64,000 nucleotides of DNA from Larix kaempferi (Eukaryota; Streptophyta; Pinopsida; Pinales; Pinaceae): contig BSBM01000261.1 in NCBI GenBank assembly GCA_027924585.1, forward strand, positions 1,721,501 through 1,785,500, read 5' to 3'. The notes beneath the pieces were generated by a model. That model was not told the DNA's origin. It saw only the letters and a program-made list of their open reading frames with translations, and did not search any database. Made by a program: the position numbers and the translations under genes. The first letter of the stretch is position 1. Each line of letters opens with the position of its first letter. Positions 1 through 12,000 of the stretch are shown here, one piece after another.

Positions 1-603
1 ATTGCTACCATCCAACAATTGGACTGACCTTGGTGTGTACTTGGACATTTTTGCTCTCAACTCATGCAACTTTTTGGATCTCCTGGTAGAGATGTTTTGG
101 GTGGCATTGATATCATACTTTGGATCACTAGAAATTTTAGTTGATTGAACATAAGTAGAGAGGTTGGTTAATTTAGGACGAAACATAGTTGTTTTGGCTT
201 CAAAATTTTCCAAAAATGAGCATAGGGAAGTGTTCCTACGTGTCTTTTCTATATCACCTATTGAATTCTTTATTTCAGTAGGGGGTAATATACCATTAAC
301 ATTGGGTAGTCGATTATTAGTATAATGGGTGATTGTGACATGCCGAGGGTTCTCCTTCAACCCTTGACATTTTGAACAACCACATACTATTGGGGTGTCA
401 TAAAAGAGATCCAACTCACAACGAATTACCGTCGATGACTTGGGATTGTGGATGGAAGATGACATGTTACTATTAGTGGGGTAAAACGGATGCCCATTTC
501 CATTTATCAACTGCTTGCGGTATGTTTCTCGTAATAAGATCTTATGACGCTTTGCAACTAGTGGAATATATTGTGCATCCAAACTTGATCCTGAATGGGG
601 ATC
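1..603 (-). CDS. SET-type passenger gene, copy 1: open exon, partial at window edge
   Basis: Read on the minus strand, all 201 codons from 603 down to 1 are open, and the frame runs off the left edge. A splice acceptor (a T-rich stretch ending in TTTTGTAG) lies immediately upstream at 604-608, so this looks like an internal exon. The protein is hydrophilic with a Cys cluster in the middle (CELDLFYD, then VCGCSKC). It is closely similar to the sequence upstream of the SET domain in copy 2 (2625-1901), where the same frame is broken by stops and shifts. The SET domain itself would lie left of the window, so its presence here is inferred. A CACTA-type terminus follows on the far side (tip at 1354), so I read the exon as cargo of a mobile element. 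Whether it is expressed cannot be seen. Confidence 0.6.
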
Positions 604-719
604 CTACAAAATAAATTTTGAGAACCATATCACAATATTGTCTACAGTCTTAAAATAATTTTATTTGCATGTTCACAAGCTTTCTATACACAACAAATTG
701 TTTTTTGTCATCAGTGCTC

Positions 720-1175
720 CTCTTTGGTATGGGAAAACCAATGCTCACTATTGGTTAAGGTGCACCGATGCTCATCTTTGGTAAAAGTGCATCTATGCTT
801 CTTTACTGTAGGTGCACTGGTGTTGCATTACGAATGTGCACTAGAGTGGTTTTGTCCAAAAAAAAATCGGTTCTCCTCTTTGGTGAAGGTGCACTGGTGC
901 ATCTTTGGTATAAGCGCACCGGTGCATCTTTGGTGTAAATGCCCCGGTGCATCTTTATCAGAAGCGCACCGGTGCACCATTGGAAGAAGCACATCGGTGC
1001 ATCTTTGGCAGAAGCACACCAATGCATCTTTGATAGAAGTGCACTGGTGCATCTTTGATAGAAGCGCACCGGTGCATCTTTGACATAAGTGCACTAGTGC
1101 ATCTTTGTCAGAAGAGCACCGATGCATCTTTGGCAGAAGCACATCGGTGCATCTTTGGTAGAAGCGCACCAGTGA
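720..1175. repeat. 25-bp minisatellite built on the palindrome GCACCGGTGC
   Basis: Imperfect tandem repeats with 25-bp spacing (for example ATCTTTG at 1026 and again at 1051). The unit is roughly AGAAGCGCACCGGTGCATCT plus TTGGT, and its core is a perfect 10-bp palindrome. The array lies directly inside a CACTA-type terminus, where such elements normally carry repeated transposase-binding motifs. It is open in several frames on both strands only because the unit rarely contains stops. Confidence 0.85.
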
Positions 1176-1354
1176 AAAAAACCTCCACTAAATTCTCCGG
1201 CCACTAAGATTTTTTAGTTATAATAAATTTTTGTAAAATCCTTTGCTAAAACATCCGGTACCATTAGTGGAGGTTGTAGTGGAGTTTTTTTTGAAAATTT
1301 TGACCAATCTTGTAACACTAAAAACCTCCGCTACAAGGCCTTTTCCTTGTAGTG
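1176..1354 (-). mobile_element. CACTA (En/Spm-type) terminus, copy 1
   Basis: Read on the minus strand from 1354 the element begins CACTACAAGGAAAAG, the classic plant CACTA tip. AGCGGAGGTTT-type subterminal sequence follows. The same about 180-bp sequence recurs at 7260-7455 in the same orientation. The partner end is not in the window, so this element extends left beyond base 1. Confidence 0.75.
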
Positions 1355-1445
1355 AGTAAATGTTTAACCACAAACAATTTATAAAACAAAAGTTCAAATT
1401 GAGCAATACATTAACATCAATCCCATTGAAAATTAAAAAATACAA

Positions 1446-2625
1446 TTAATCAATGTTTGTTGTCTTATGCCCCAAGGGGACATCTAAAGGTAGTCCCAAT
1501 GCAAGGAGTCTTTGATGAGCGGTTGGTGGTCTAAGAAAGTTATAGTTTATTAACAACTCGTCACCACGAGACAAACTACGTATTGCATGAACAACAACAA
1601 ATATGGACACTTTCCTTTTCATAAAGAACTCTTGGTCGTTGAAGTGTTCCTCAAACAAACAATTTATTGAAAATAAAGAGCACCTAGAACTATTTATAAA
1701 CCCTGCAATGTTCCCATGAGTGTGTGGATGAACATTGATATATAACAGGTTCTTCCTATTAAATTTTCCAGAAACACAATCATTTATGCACATACTATTC
1801 ATGGAATTACTATGTTTGTATTTAACAATATTCAAGTAATCCAACCGACAATAGATAGGGCCACAAAATGGCATATGTGCTACTATATGAAACTTGGCGA
1901 TCATAAAACTATTAACACAAATGGATAATTCGGTTCAACATCAGGATCAGGTAGAGAAGATGGACAAGCACCATACAAAGCATGGTTGTAACAAGTTTGA
2001 TATTTACTTTGCAAATTAATGGGAAGAGAGAAGTCATTGCTACCCTCCAACAATTGGACCGACCTTGGTGTGTACTTGGACATTTTTGCTCTCAAGTCAT
2101 GCAACTTTTTATATCTCCTAATATATATGTTTTGGGTGGCATTGATATTATATTTTGGATCACTAGAAATTTTAGTTGACTGAACAAAAGCAGAGGGGTT
2201 GGTTAATTTAGGACGAAACATAGTTGTTTTGGCTTCAAAATTTTCCAAAAATGAGCAAAGGGAAGTGTTCCTATGTCTTTTCTATATCACCTATTGAATT
2301 TTTTACTGCAGTAGGGGGTATTATACCATTAACATTGGGTAGTCGAGTATAATGGGTGAGTGTGACACGCTGAGGGTTTTCCTTCAACGACATTTTGAAC
2401 AACCACATACTGCTGGGGTGTCATAAAAGAGATCCAGTTCACAACAAATTATCGTCGATGACTCATGATTGTGGCTAGAAGATGACATGTTACTATTGGT
2501 GGGGTAAAGTGGCTGCCCATTTTCATCTACCAACTACTGCGGTATCTTGTTCCTAATAAGAGATGACTACGTTTTGCAACTGCTGGAATATCTTGTGCAT
2601 TCGAACTCGATCCTGAATCGAGATC
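1446..2625 (-). pseudogene. SET-domain protein, copy 2, frameshifted
   Basis: Two overlapping minus-strand frames (2248-1901 and 1904-1446) together match the exon of copy 1 plus a C-terminal SET domain. In the 152-residue C-terminal piece, GNIAGFINSSR (about residues 64-74) fits the SET motif GNxARFINHSC, and GDELLINY (114-121) fits the closing GEELxxDY motif. Family knowledge: SET domains transfer methyl groups from S-adenosylmethionine to lysine, usually on histones. The NHSC motif reads NSSR here, so activity is doubtful, although some plant SET relatives also vary at this site. The exon upstream (2625-2249) has stops where copy 1 is open, and there is a shift near 1904. A Ser-rich possible first exon (MANSSNSSSLH) starts near 2791. 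This is therefore a decayed copy within a CACTA-type element. Confidence 0.6.
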
Positions 2626-3049
2626 TTGCAAAATATAATACATTGTTATTCAGATTCACATGTATAAGTAACATACATTCAATTAGATAATCAAAATATA
2701 AATAAAATCTGAACTTATTGGATATGAAAAGGGAGAACTCGTTGAACTTTGAAGAATATGCAATGAGCTGGAATTTGAAGAATTGGCCATTTGATGGTAT
2801 AACATTTTCTCTCTACATTTCAACGAAATCAACAATCAATATGTGTCTACAGTCTTAAAATAAATTTTGAGAACCATATCACAATCTAACTTTCAATATA
2901 GTTTCGAAATCATTTTGTAAGAATAAGGTGAGTTTAAGCAACATATGTATATTATGAAGTATTTGGTGTGGTTGAATCCTAAAAGAACACTTGGGATGAA
3001 TATATCATTTTAAGTTGAAACAAAAATTTATCGGTATTTTAATTAAATC

Positions 3050-4400
3050 GGCGCACCATAATAATACAACCGCATCGGTGCGTCCTGATTAACTGGACAC
3101 ATTGGTGTGGCTAAACCACGTACACACTGTGTTGGAACATCTGAAAGAAACCTCGCAAAATAAAATATTCGTTATATTTGATAGTAGATAGGTATCTATG
3201 CAATTTTCAATATTGTTGACTTCAGTGTGCTAAGTATATAAAGGTGCATTGGTGCAACCATATTTTTAATATGCACTGCAATACAATATTTAAAAAAAAT
3301 TATTGTATGCCCTTATGGTGCACGATGAAAAGAGTAGTGCATTGGTGCATTCATATATTTTTGGTGCACCGCTATTCCGGGAAAAAAAATTAGAAATATA
3401 TCTTTATGGTGTGTACCCTGTTATGATGCACTGGTACGTCTGTGTAAATAGTGCACCGAAATACGGAAAATAAAAAATAAAAAATCGCACGAATTATTTT
3501 CCCATAAACTGAAAAAAGGAACATAAATGTCAATTTCAAAAACTTATTCTATAAGGTATTAAAGAAAATCTAATCACTATTTCATTATTTTGTTGAAATT
3601 TTGATGGGAGAGTTTTGGAAGAGAGACTTAACGGAGAGGAGTTTGGAGAAACCAGATTATTACGAAGAACGAAATTTGTAAGGTATGGTGAATCAAACAA
3701 AACCCTACATAGTAGAAATTTCAAGTATGCAAATTATTATTATTATCACAATGCATGATGTATTTATTTTTGTATTTAGACTTTAAATAAATTAAAAAAT
3801 AAGCATAATTACCTTCAACATTGGAACCCTTATTTTCTTGTTGCTTCCTTTCATTTTATGTGATTGCAAAATTTTACATTAGTGTTTAAATCCCTCTATT
3901 GTTTCATAATTATGATTTTTCTTTTTAGGGATTTTAGATTTAAGGGGTTTGTAGTTTTATATATAAGGCATTGGATGCGATGGACCACTTCTTGGGTCGA
4001 ATCTGAAACCCTGTTGGCCCTGCTAGTTTTTTTTAAAAATGCTTAAGTAGTGTTCGATGCGTCCGAGTTGTTTAAATGCACTAGCGCATTTATAGTAATA
4101 ACGCACCGGTAATGTTAGGCCTGTTGTTTTCTAATTTCCTTCCTAAAAAACGCTTACGCATTTTATGTGTTGTTGAGTTGTTATAAAGCACCGTTGCGTT
4201 ATATGCAAAGTGCATTGTTTTGATTACCGACGCGTTATAATAAATAAATTGCACCGACGAATGCATATATGATTTTTTTACTTTGTTATGGTAAACGATG
4301 CGTTCAAGTATGATGCGCCAGTGCGTTCAGGTTTGAGAAGCATCAATGTGCGTTCAGGTATGAGAAGCATCAATGCGTTTTGTATACTGAAATGCACCAA
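3050..4400. repeat. Dispersed GCACCGGTGC-like motifs in AT-rich DNA
   Basis: Scattered degenerate copies of the palindrome found in the 720-1175 array (such as GCATTGGTGCA and GCACTGGTAC) occur about every 20-60 bp in otherwise AT-rich sequence. No coding frame is convincing here. The 2640-3050 stretch just before it shares sequence with 604-700 of copy 1 and appears to be intron or leader of the SET gene. Confidence 0.5.
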
Positions 4401-4507
4401 AATGGCATACTTTTATTTTTATTTTTATTTTGAATATATGTAATTTATTTGTATACTATACTTAATAGCTTCTCTATTTAATGGTCTAGGCTTTTTATTG
4501 ATAGAAA

Positions 4508-6290
4508 ATGCATGATAAAAGTTCAATGAACAACAAATCTTGTCGACATGATGGGAGCACATCCAAAATTGCGAAGAACGCAAGTTCTTTGTAATTTTTG
4601 TATTAAATTAATATGTTTGAATTATTTGTAAATTTAACTAATATGTATTGGTTAATGTGTAACATGCATAGGCAAAAAATGAGGAAGCTCGATGAGATTC
4701 TTTGCAATCTAAGTTGAGAAAAGCGTAAAACTTTGATGGAAATGTTGTAGAGGGATTAATCAAGTGAATAAAAAAGAAATCAATATGATTTTTTCTTGAA
4801 CTTTGAGTAATATTGTAGTTAAGAATATTCACTAATATGTTTCAAACATCTAATTCACATAAGTTGAATGTTATGTAGGGACTGACAACAACACAAGGGA
4901 ATGGCATCATAATAAAAAATAGATTATGGAAGATGTAAATAATGATGAATTGGTCATTAGCTCATCTGGGGTGGTGCTGAAAGTTAATGAAAGGGGGAAA
5001 CACTTATATAAAACTATGAGGTATTTAGTGGAAATAAGGTATAGACGTACATTCCACTTACAATAGAAAAATCAGTCCAATGATTCCAAGAATCGTATTA
5101 TATCTAAACTACAGGAGGCATTTCTAGAGCAATGGTTAATGAGACCTGTTAGACTTGCAACAATAAAACATACAACAACAAAAAAAATCATTCAAAAAGT
5201 AATATTCCGAAACATGTTTTTATAGAATATGTATCTACTACTACAAAGTATTCCTTTATTAATATTAATTATGCTATATTTATTTTTTATATCAGCATAA
5301 AAATAGTTTAATGTCATTTTACATTTTCAAGAAGATTATGAAAATTCCAAAGGATGAACGAGGTGATATTTGAAATATGTTATAGGGATGTCCAAAGAAG
5401 TGTATAAGGATATGGTCTAGGAAATGGACATAATTTCATTGCAGGAGGAGCCATCTCAACAACATGCTTCAAATGTATGAAATCATTGAAATTTTCTATT
5501 ATGTACATCTAAATAATTAATTTAGCACTAAATATTAATTTTCAATTGTTTTGTTGTAGAAAATAAAACAAAATGGAACCAATTCAACACATAAGACATG
5601 ACAACAAGGGAAAAAAGGTTTGATAGCAAAGTTTGTGAGTAGTTGTGATTTCCTTATAACAACTTAAGATTCCATATTGGTTGTGATATTTATATTTTAA
5701 ATTTGTTTTACATTGACCATCATTGGATGTCTTCAAACAAGTGTTAACATACAAAGAAGAGCCATCAGAAGGATTGATTGACATTGGGTTAAGTAAGGGT
5801 TATGAGTATATGTTGGTGTATCAACAATTAATTGTGGAATTTGTAAGTATCTATGTTGTTTTACTTGTCTCATTTTATAAGTAATAGAACAACAAAAATC
5901 CTTTAATTAAATCTATGATTTGTTATGGGGTATAAAACTTGTAGGAAACAAGGTATGGAGTGGATCCAATAGAAGAGTTGTTAAGAGAAGGCATGATATT
6001 TGGTTTTGAAAGAATGTGTATCGTTTAGGACTCAATTCTTTTTCATTCATGTATATTATCTATTTTAATTTTCATTATTCCCGACAATGTAGATACACTC
6101 ATTACACTTTATTTTTATGTTTGTAGATGGAATTGAAGAAGATGAAAACAATTGAGGCAATCAACAAAACACTCAAGCAAATAACCCAAGTCATGCAAGT
6201 GGCTAAAGCACTGATAACGGTTCCAATGAAGAATGATGACCCATATATTTTGGATGTTAATGCAAGCTGCTGCATATTTTGAAATAATTG
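4508..6290 (+). pseudogene. Decayed multi-exon gene, possibly CACTA accessory (Transposase_24/TNP1-like)
   Basis: Short coding-like blocks on the plus strand are separated by AT-rich introns with plausible GT and AG borders: 4508-4594, 4668-4830, 4930-5130, 5330-5480, 5560-5860, 5945-6030 and 6127-6290. Blocks include ISKLQEAFLEQWLMRPVRLA, VFKQVLTYKEEPSEGLID and MELKKMKTIEAINKTLKQIT. The pattern of a basic, coiled-coil-prone protein with a conserved FK-x-T-x-x-x-E block resembles the Transposase_24 (Ptta/En/Spm) family by eye only. Stops interrupt several blocks. It would fit the second protein of a CACTA element. The long minus-strand frame at 6102-6434 is the antisense of its last exon. Confidence 0.35.
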
Positions 6291-6779
6291 CCCGTGAAAA
6301 TTCGACATTTTGTATAAAGTACTAGACATAGTGTCCCAATTGAAAGAAAACATGTTACCAATAAGTGTAACAATTACATGCATGTCGACACCTTGTTTGT
6401 TGTGGACTTTAGATTGTCTCATTTTGTATGACAAAGGGCCTCTTATTGATATATAATAAAATAAAGTTTTTTATTCTATTGCATTCTCCAATGTCGTTGT
6501 GAAATGTTGCATGTGAAATGTTACATCGTTAATTAAATATATGGATGATTAAATATTACAATAGATGAGAAAATTTATGATATAATAAATTAATCCAAAC
6601 TTTATATCCAAATGCAATAATTCAAATTCAAATGAATACTACTATAAAAAATATTCCAATTTATGATGAATAATGGAATTAAACAAAATAAAAATAAAAT
6701 ATTGATATTCTAGTGCGATGTCAGTAGTCATTATTCACCAAATTGAAAATAATCTCCATTGCTTTCGATCTTTTCAATC

Positions 6780-7455
6780 GCACTGGTGTGTTTGAGACAA
6801 TGTAGCACTGGTGCATTGGAGACAATGTAGCACTTGCGCACTCAAAAGAACAGAGACTTGGTGCAACATAATACTCATTGCATGCCTTAGTGTTTTTTTA
6901 TCGTTCACCTCGGTGTGATGCTACTGTATATTAACTACACGTTAAATTTTAAAAATATAGCGATAGTCAACGTGCGTTTTCCTCCACTTATTGCACCGAT
7001 GCTTTGTAATAGTTAGTCAGCACTGGTGCGTTTTAATAGTTTGTAGGCACTAGTGCATTTATATAGTTAGTAAGCACTGGTGATATTTTTGGTATAATGC
7101 ATCAATGCATATATTGTTATAAAGCATCGATTCGGTTTAAAATCTTGGTGCACACCGGTGCTATATAGATTAACAAGCATTGGTGCATTTTTCATTTGTT
7201 AGCACCGATGCATTTTTTCGTTTGTTAGCACTACTGCGTGTTCTTGAATAAAGCACACCGATAAAAAAACCTCCTCTAAAGCCTCCAACTACTATTTTTT
7301 TTTAGTTATAAAAAATTTCCGTAAAAACCTCTGCTAAAACATCCTGTACCAGTAACAAAGGTTATAGCGGAGTTTTTTTTTGACAATTTTGGCCAATCTT
7401 GTAACACTAAAAACCTCTGTTATGACATCCGCTACATGCTCTTTTCCTTGTAGTG
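6780..7455 (-). mobile_element. CACTA subterminal repeats and terminus, copy 2
   Basis: From 6780 to 7260 the palindromic motif (CACTGGTGC, CACCGGTGC, CACCGATGC) recurs about a dozen times. From 7260 to 7455 the sequence matches 1176-1354 and ends in the CACTA tip. Subterminal motif arrays are where the CACTA DNA-binding protein acts in known elements; here that role is inferred. 6430-6780 is AT-rich with nothing recognisable. Confidence 0.7.
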
Positions 7456-7489
7456 GAATACTTCTGTAAGGTTGCACAGAGTCGTGGAG

Positions 7490-9060
7490 GGTGGCCATAT
7501 GCTTTGCAGATCTCACAGTAATCGTTTGGAGAGCAGCTTTGTGGAATGGGGTACATTGGTTGTTACGCTGAATGAAAATGGTTTTCCATGACAACTTGCA
7601 CAACAATCGCACTAGGTCCACCACCAAACAGTCCTCCTAGTAGGATTGATCCTCCCCTTGTGCTGGGGAATTCTGAGGCATGGTTCCCTTCAGTCATACA
7701 TCTAGTACACCAAAATTGTGGTTGGTTTGACTTCTGTCTAGTTATTTCTTAGAGTTTCTTGGTTAGTTCAGTAATCCTGTTGTGTACTTGCGCCAAATCC
7801 TCGAAAGACAAGGAAGTCCCTATAGTGGTGTTCGAATAGTTAGCCATGGCCTCAATCTTCATATCTTGTTCTAATGTCCTCCTTGGTGAGTATGTCACTT
7901 GTTGCAACAACAAAATTCTAGTTAAGGGCAACAATCCTTGGATAAATCATTCTTTATGATGGGCGTCATGCACTAGAAATGACAGTTGTGTTAATACATC
8001 TCTGAAGCATTGTGTGTATTCCTAGGCAGATTCTCCCTGCATTTGTCAGATCTCTCTTATTTCTGCAATACCTTGTTGTTCTGACTTAGGTTGCAAAAAT
8101 TCATCCAAGAATAATTTATTTGTCTCTACTAGGACCCGGTGTATCTGGGTCTCGTCTTTCAATTAGCTTCATGAACCACTGTAAATCCCTTCCTCGCAAG
8201 GTTGTCTGAAACTCGATCAGTTTGGATGCTGCTGGGGTCACTCTGGCATTCCATATCACTTCAAAGAGTAACTGATGTTGTGCCGCATCATATTCTCTTC
8301 CTCTTCCCCAAAATTATGGACACTTCAGGGGTGGTACTATTGGTACTCTAGCCAATGTTACATTCGAGGATACTACTAACACAAATCCTTGAGCTTTCAA
8401 TTGTGCTATAGTGTTACCACTAATCTGCGAAGAACTACTACTGCTTCCTCCCACCAGTGAACTAGTTTGTGAACTATTCGTACTACTGCTCATCTGATTG
8501 TACTAAGGAAATTGCAAAACAAGATTATGATAATTTTTTACCAAATTGTGTGAGTGTGCCTGGGGGTTGATCAAGGGAGTGTTAATTCCGTTACAATGTG
8601 GAGTTCAATTTCAATGGTACTTTCATTTTCCACAGGTCCTGATAGTTCGAGATGTTCTATAGCTGCATCCATGGCTAGTTCTAGTGACTGATCCGATAAT
8701 CTACTACTTGGTGATTGAGTTCCGCAACCCCTTTTCCAACTTGTGCCTTCTCCCTATCTTCCTGTTACTAGATTGTTCGACACTTCTATCCCTCTTTCTC
8801 TTATCCTTGAGCTAGTCAATTCCTCTCTCTGCTTCATGTAATGTAGCTCATTTTGACTTTCTTCATTCTTTTCCCCATTTTGCATCTCTTTTTCCAGTTG
8901 CGTGCTTCTTCTTCAAGCCTTTCTCATATGTGCTTTCCACCATTGTTCACGGATTTCTTTCCTTGTTTCTTCTCTCTCAACCTTCATTACTACCAACCCC
9001 CTCCATTAACAATAATTTTGACCTTCCACAATATAGTAGCATCACCCCGACCTTTTCCCT
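7490..9060 (-). pseudogene. Ty3/gypsy gag fragment
   Basis: The minus strand reads a Retrotrans_gag-type capsid domain with several stops and shifts. Key stretches are LQWFMKLIERRD, QGIAEIREI, EYTQCFRDVLTQLSFLVHD and ITELTKKL. The motif order (W-F, then Q, then Y, F, L) is that of plant gypsy gag. Toward 8500-9060 the same strand has a charged, Ser-rich upstream part (QREELTSSRIRERG, LELAMDAAIEHLELS). The 3' continuation (protease, RT) is absent because the sequence meets the CACTA tip at 7455. No LTR or primer site was identified, so this is an orphan gag block. Confidence 0.65.
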
Positions 9061-12000
9061 TGGATGAGAGGATTTTACTCCTCCATTCTAATCCAGTGCA
9101 ATGGTAAGAACCTGAATTCAACCATCAAGGTCCTAATCCATAGTGGAACTTCCTTCAATAATACACCCCTGGATCCCCTTTTGAGTTCCTCCTCGGATTT
9201 GGATGTTGATTGGTTATTCTCAACTACAAATTCCAGAATATAACCAGTAAGAGTGCTTTCTTCCTAGAAACCAATGGATCTAATCAAGGGTGAATCTAGG
9301 CCATTCAATTCAATCACATCTCTTTGTGTCCAATGAACACCTTCTTCTTGTTAACGGCGATATTCAAGTGTTTTTGTAGTATTCTTAGACACTTTGTAAG
9401 TACTATAGAAATTTAAACCCACGAAATTTCTTATTGATCTAGTGGCTATCCTCCGTAAATAATATACTGTTCAAGCTTTGATAGTTCCCACCCTCACAGT
9501 TCGACTTCTTGTGTTACAAAATTGTCAATCTTCTTGTCCCACCATAGTTGGATCTGGCTTGTTGTCACATATGTATCCATCAATTTAACATCATGATTGT
9601 CATCATCTTGTTAAAACCAGGTCCTGACAATAGAACCATTTTTTGGCACAAAATTGGAGACCGGGTTCTTGTGCATGGGCCAACAAAAGGGAACCATTGT
9701 AGTCTAGTGTGCTGGCATTTTCAATCCCCAACATGGAAGGTCTCACCCGAAGCACAACCAATACCTATGTGTGATAAAGAGTCTTAACTGTAAAGATACA
9801 TGTGTTCAATCTTATTATCCATTTCACAAATACATTCATCAATAAATTACTACAACAACAAGTTGTGAACCATAACATTTAAATAAAGAACAAATAATTG
9901 ATTCATTAGACAATAATCAGATACACAAAAATTTGTGGGCCCAAAATTCCTTCATTCTTATTATCAATAACATCTGTTACATTCAATTCATGGCTCTACG
10001 GCCTTACAACAACTACAGAATTACCCATCGCGGTATCATACAAAATATAGGACTAAAGCCCAAAATCCAGATACATCATCTTCGACTGCAACTCTGTCTT
10101 CTTTATTTTGATCTTCTTGCTGTGCTTCAATCTTTCTCATATGTTCTCTTTCCGCTTCCATCCTTTTTACTTATATACTTATGTGGGTGGGTCCAAAATG
10201 GTTGCATCCATTAGCATCTTTCTGCAACTCCCTCTCCTTTACCCCACACTTCCTTTCACGATCCTTCCCTTTTCCGCCTTCTATGGACCTTTCCAAAAAT
10301 GAAGGAGCCAACAATGAATATAATGGACATTTCAAATATTATGTGTGAGTTACCAAGTTATCTATCAACTTCACCCCTTTGCACCCTTACACTAATTATG
10401 CTACTCTAATTGTATAATTCCAACCATGCTAGGTTTCCAACAAGATCATATCATTTGCAGCAAGCACAAAGTTGTTGGAGTGGATTGGTGGCTCCTCCTT
10501 TGTTGCTCTTTACTTGTTTCTCTTTCTTTGGAGATCCCTAGTCTTCTTCTTGAGCCTTCATAAAGGGTATCTTCTTAGTGGTATTGGTAGCTCTTTGAGT
10601 TGTACTTTGTTAGAGAGGTGGATTATGTGCTTTCTCATTGGGTTGCATTACAACATTCTCCTTTGATACTACTCCACCAAGATACCCAAAACAAACATGT
10701 GATACTCTAAACTCCACCTCTATGAGATTTTTCATTCCTAAGCCATTCTTTCCTATACCATATCCATCATATCCGATCTATTCTAACAACTTAGAACCAA
10801 CTCTTTTGGCGTGTCTCTCAAACTACCAAAATATTCAACCTCAAAAAGGGCATATAATGAATTGCTTTCTAGACTTTCCTCCATCATTATTATTTTGTCT
10901 TGTACAACAATGGACTTAGTAGGCATGGTAAGTTCTCCTTCCTTGTTCTTTACCTCTCCAAGTCCTCCTTAAATCTTGACCAAGAATGCATCCTTTGCAT
11001 TCAACTACTTCCACATTTGCTTTATGACTTGGACATTAGATTCTTCAAGGCTATCCATTCTATTGAAGATGGAGTCCATGTTTTCTATGGGCATGGTTCC
11101 ACAGTATTCCAACTTGTCCATGGTTATTTCAAGGAGTTTCAATCTATTGACAAATTTCTTTTGTAGCTGCATGTTCTTTCCTCCCAACATCAATTTGTCT
11201 TCCTTATCTCTTGATTCTCCTCTTGATTATATTGTTTGATTTTGTGTCAACCTTAAAATCTTTTCAATTCTAGAGTTTTTACCATGGTTGTTATCTATTT
11301 AGAGATTCCACAAAAACTTAGGAGGATTGGTCTAATAACATTTGATTTGAATCTATTGGGCAAGTCAAAATCGCCCAATGGCACTTTCATAGGATTTAAA
11401 TAAAAAATTGTCTTATCTTTGAATCATGTTCAATACTACTATGCGAGCTCTTGTAATTGGAATTTCTATGAATAACAACCACACACACTCTTACACAATA
11501 TAGAGAAAATAATGTAACTAAAGAATCCACAAAGTTCCTTGAATGGATTTTACGTCACTTTAGATGATTTTGAGCCTCCACATATCTACAATACCAATAA
11601 ATCTCTCACTCATCCCTTAAGAAAACTCTTAGAAATCAATATTATTGCAATGCTTATTGAGCTTTAAGTCTGCTCTTCAACATCTTTATCATCCTCTTTG
11701 CCTTTCAACTAATGAACTCTTATTCCAAAACGGTTAGCATCAGTTCATGGCCATCTTCATTTCTTGGCTTTCATTAGTTTAGGAAAGAAGAGAAGTCCTT
11801 CTTAAGGGGATCTATGATCAAATAACCAACAATGAATTTGTAACAACCAACAACCCTTTCTTTGTATTTAGTTCACTTGCCAATAGTACTTCTGCAAGAT
11901 TCAATTACAAGTCATTGGTTTCCCTTCAAGTTTTCATTATAGTGACAATTTATTGCCCTAGCTTTAGATGGTTGGGTATTTTCCCGACCAATCTTAAAAT

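Larger units (their letters stand above)
1446..7455 (-). mobile_element. CACTA-type element, copy 2, with SET gene
   Basis: The right tip at 7441-7455 reads CACTACAAGGAAAAG on the minus strand, and its subterminal sequence matches that of copy 1. Inside it are a subterminal zone of GCACCGGTGC-like motifs (6780-7260), a decayed plus-strand gene (4508-6290), a second motif zone (3050-4400) and the minus-strand SET gene. The left tip is not visible: it is either deleted or lies beyond the window with copy 1 nested inside. Copy 1 resembles copy 2 with about 4 kb removed between the SET exon and the terminus, like a deletion derivative of an autonomous element. Confidence 0.55.

Noticed and set aside
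724-1169. Three overlapping 90-120-codon frames
   Set aside because: They are translations of the 25-bp minisatellite in different frames and strands.
6102-6434. 110-codon minus-strand frame with hydrophobic end
   Set aside because: It is antisense to the last block of the plus-strand decayed gene and has no independent support.
9635-9665. TTTTTTGGCACAAAATTGGAG, resembling the TGGCGCC primer site of some gypsy elements
   Set aside because: Only partial match, and no LTR end is visible beside it.
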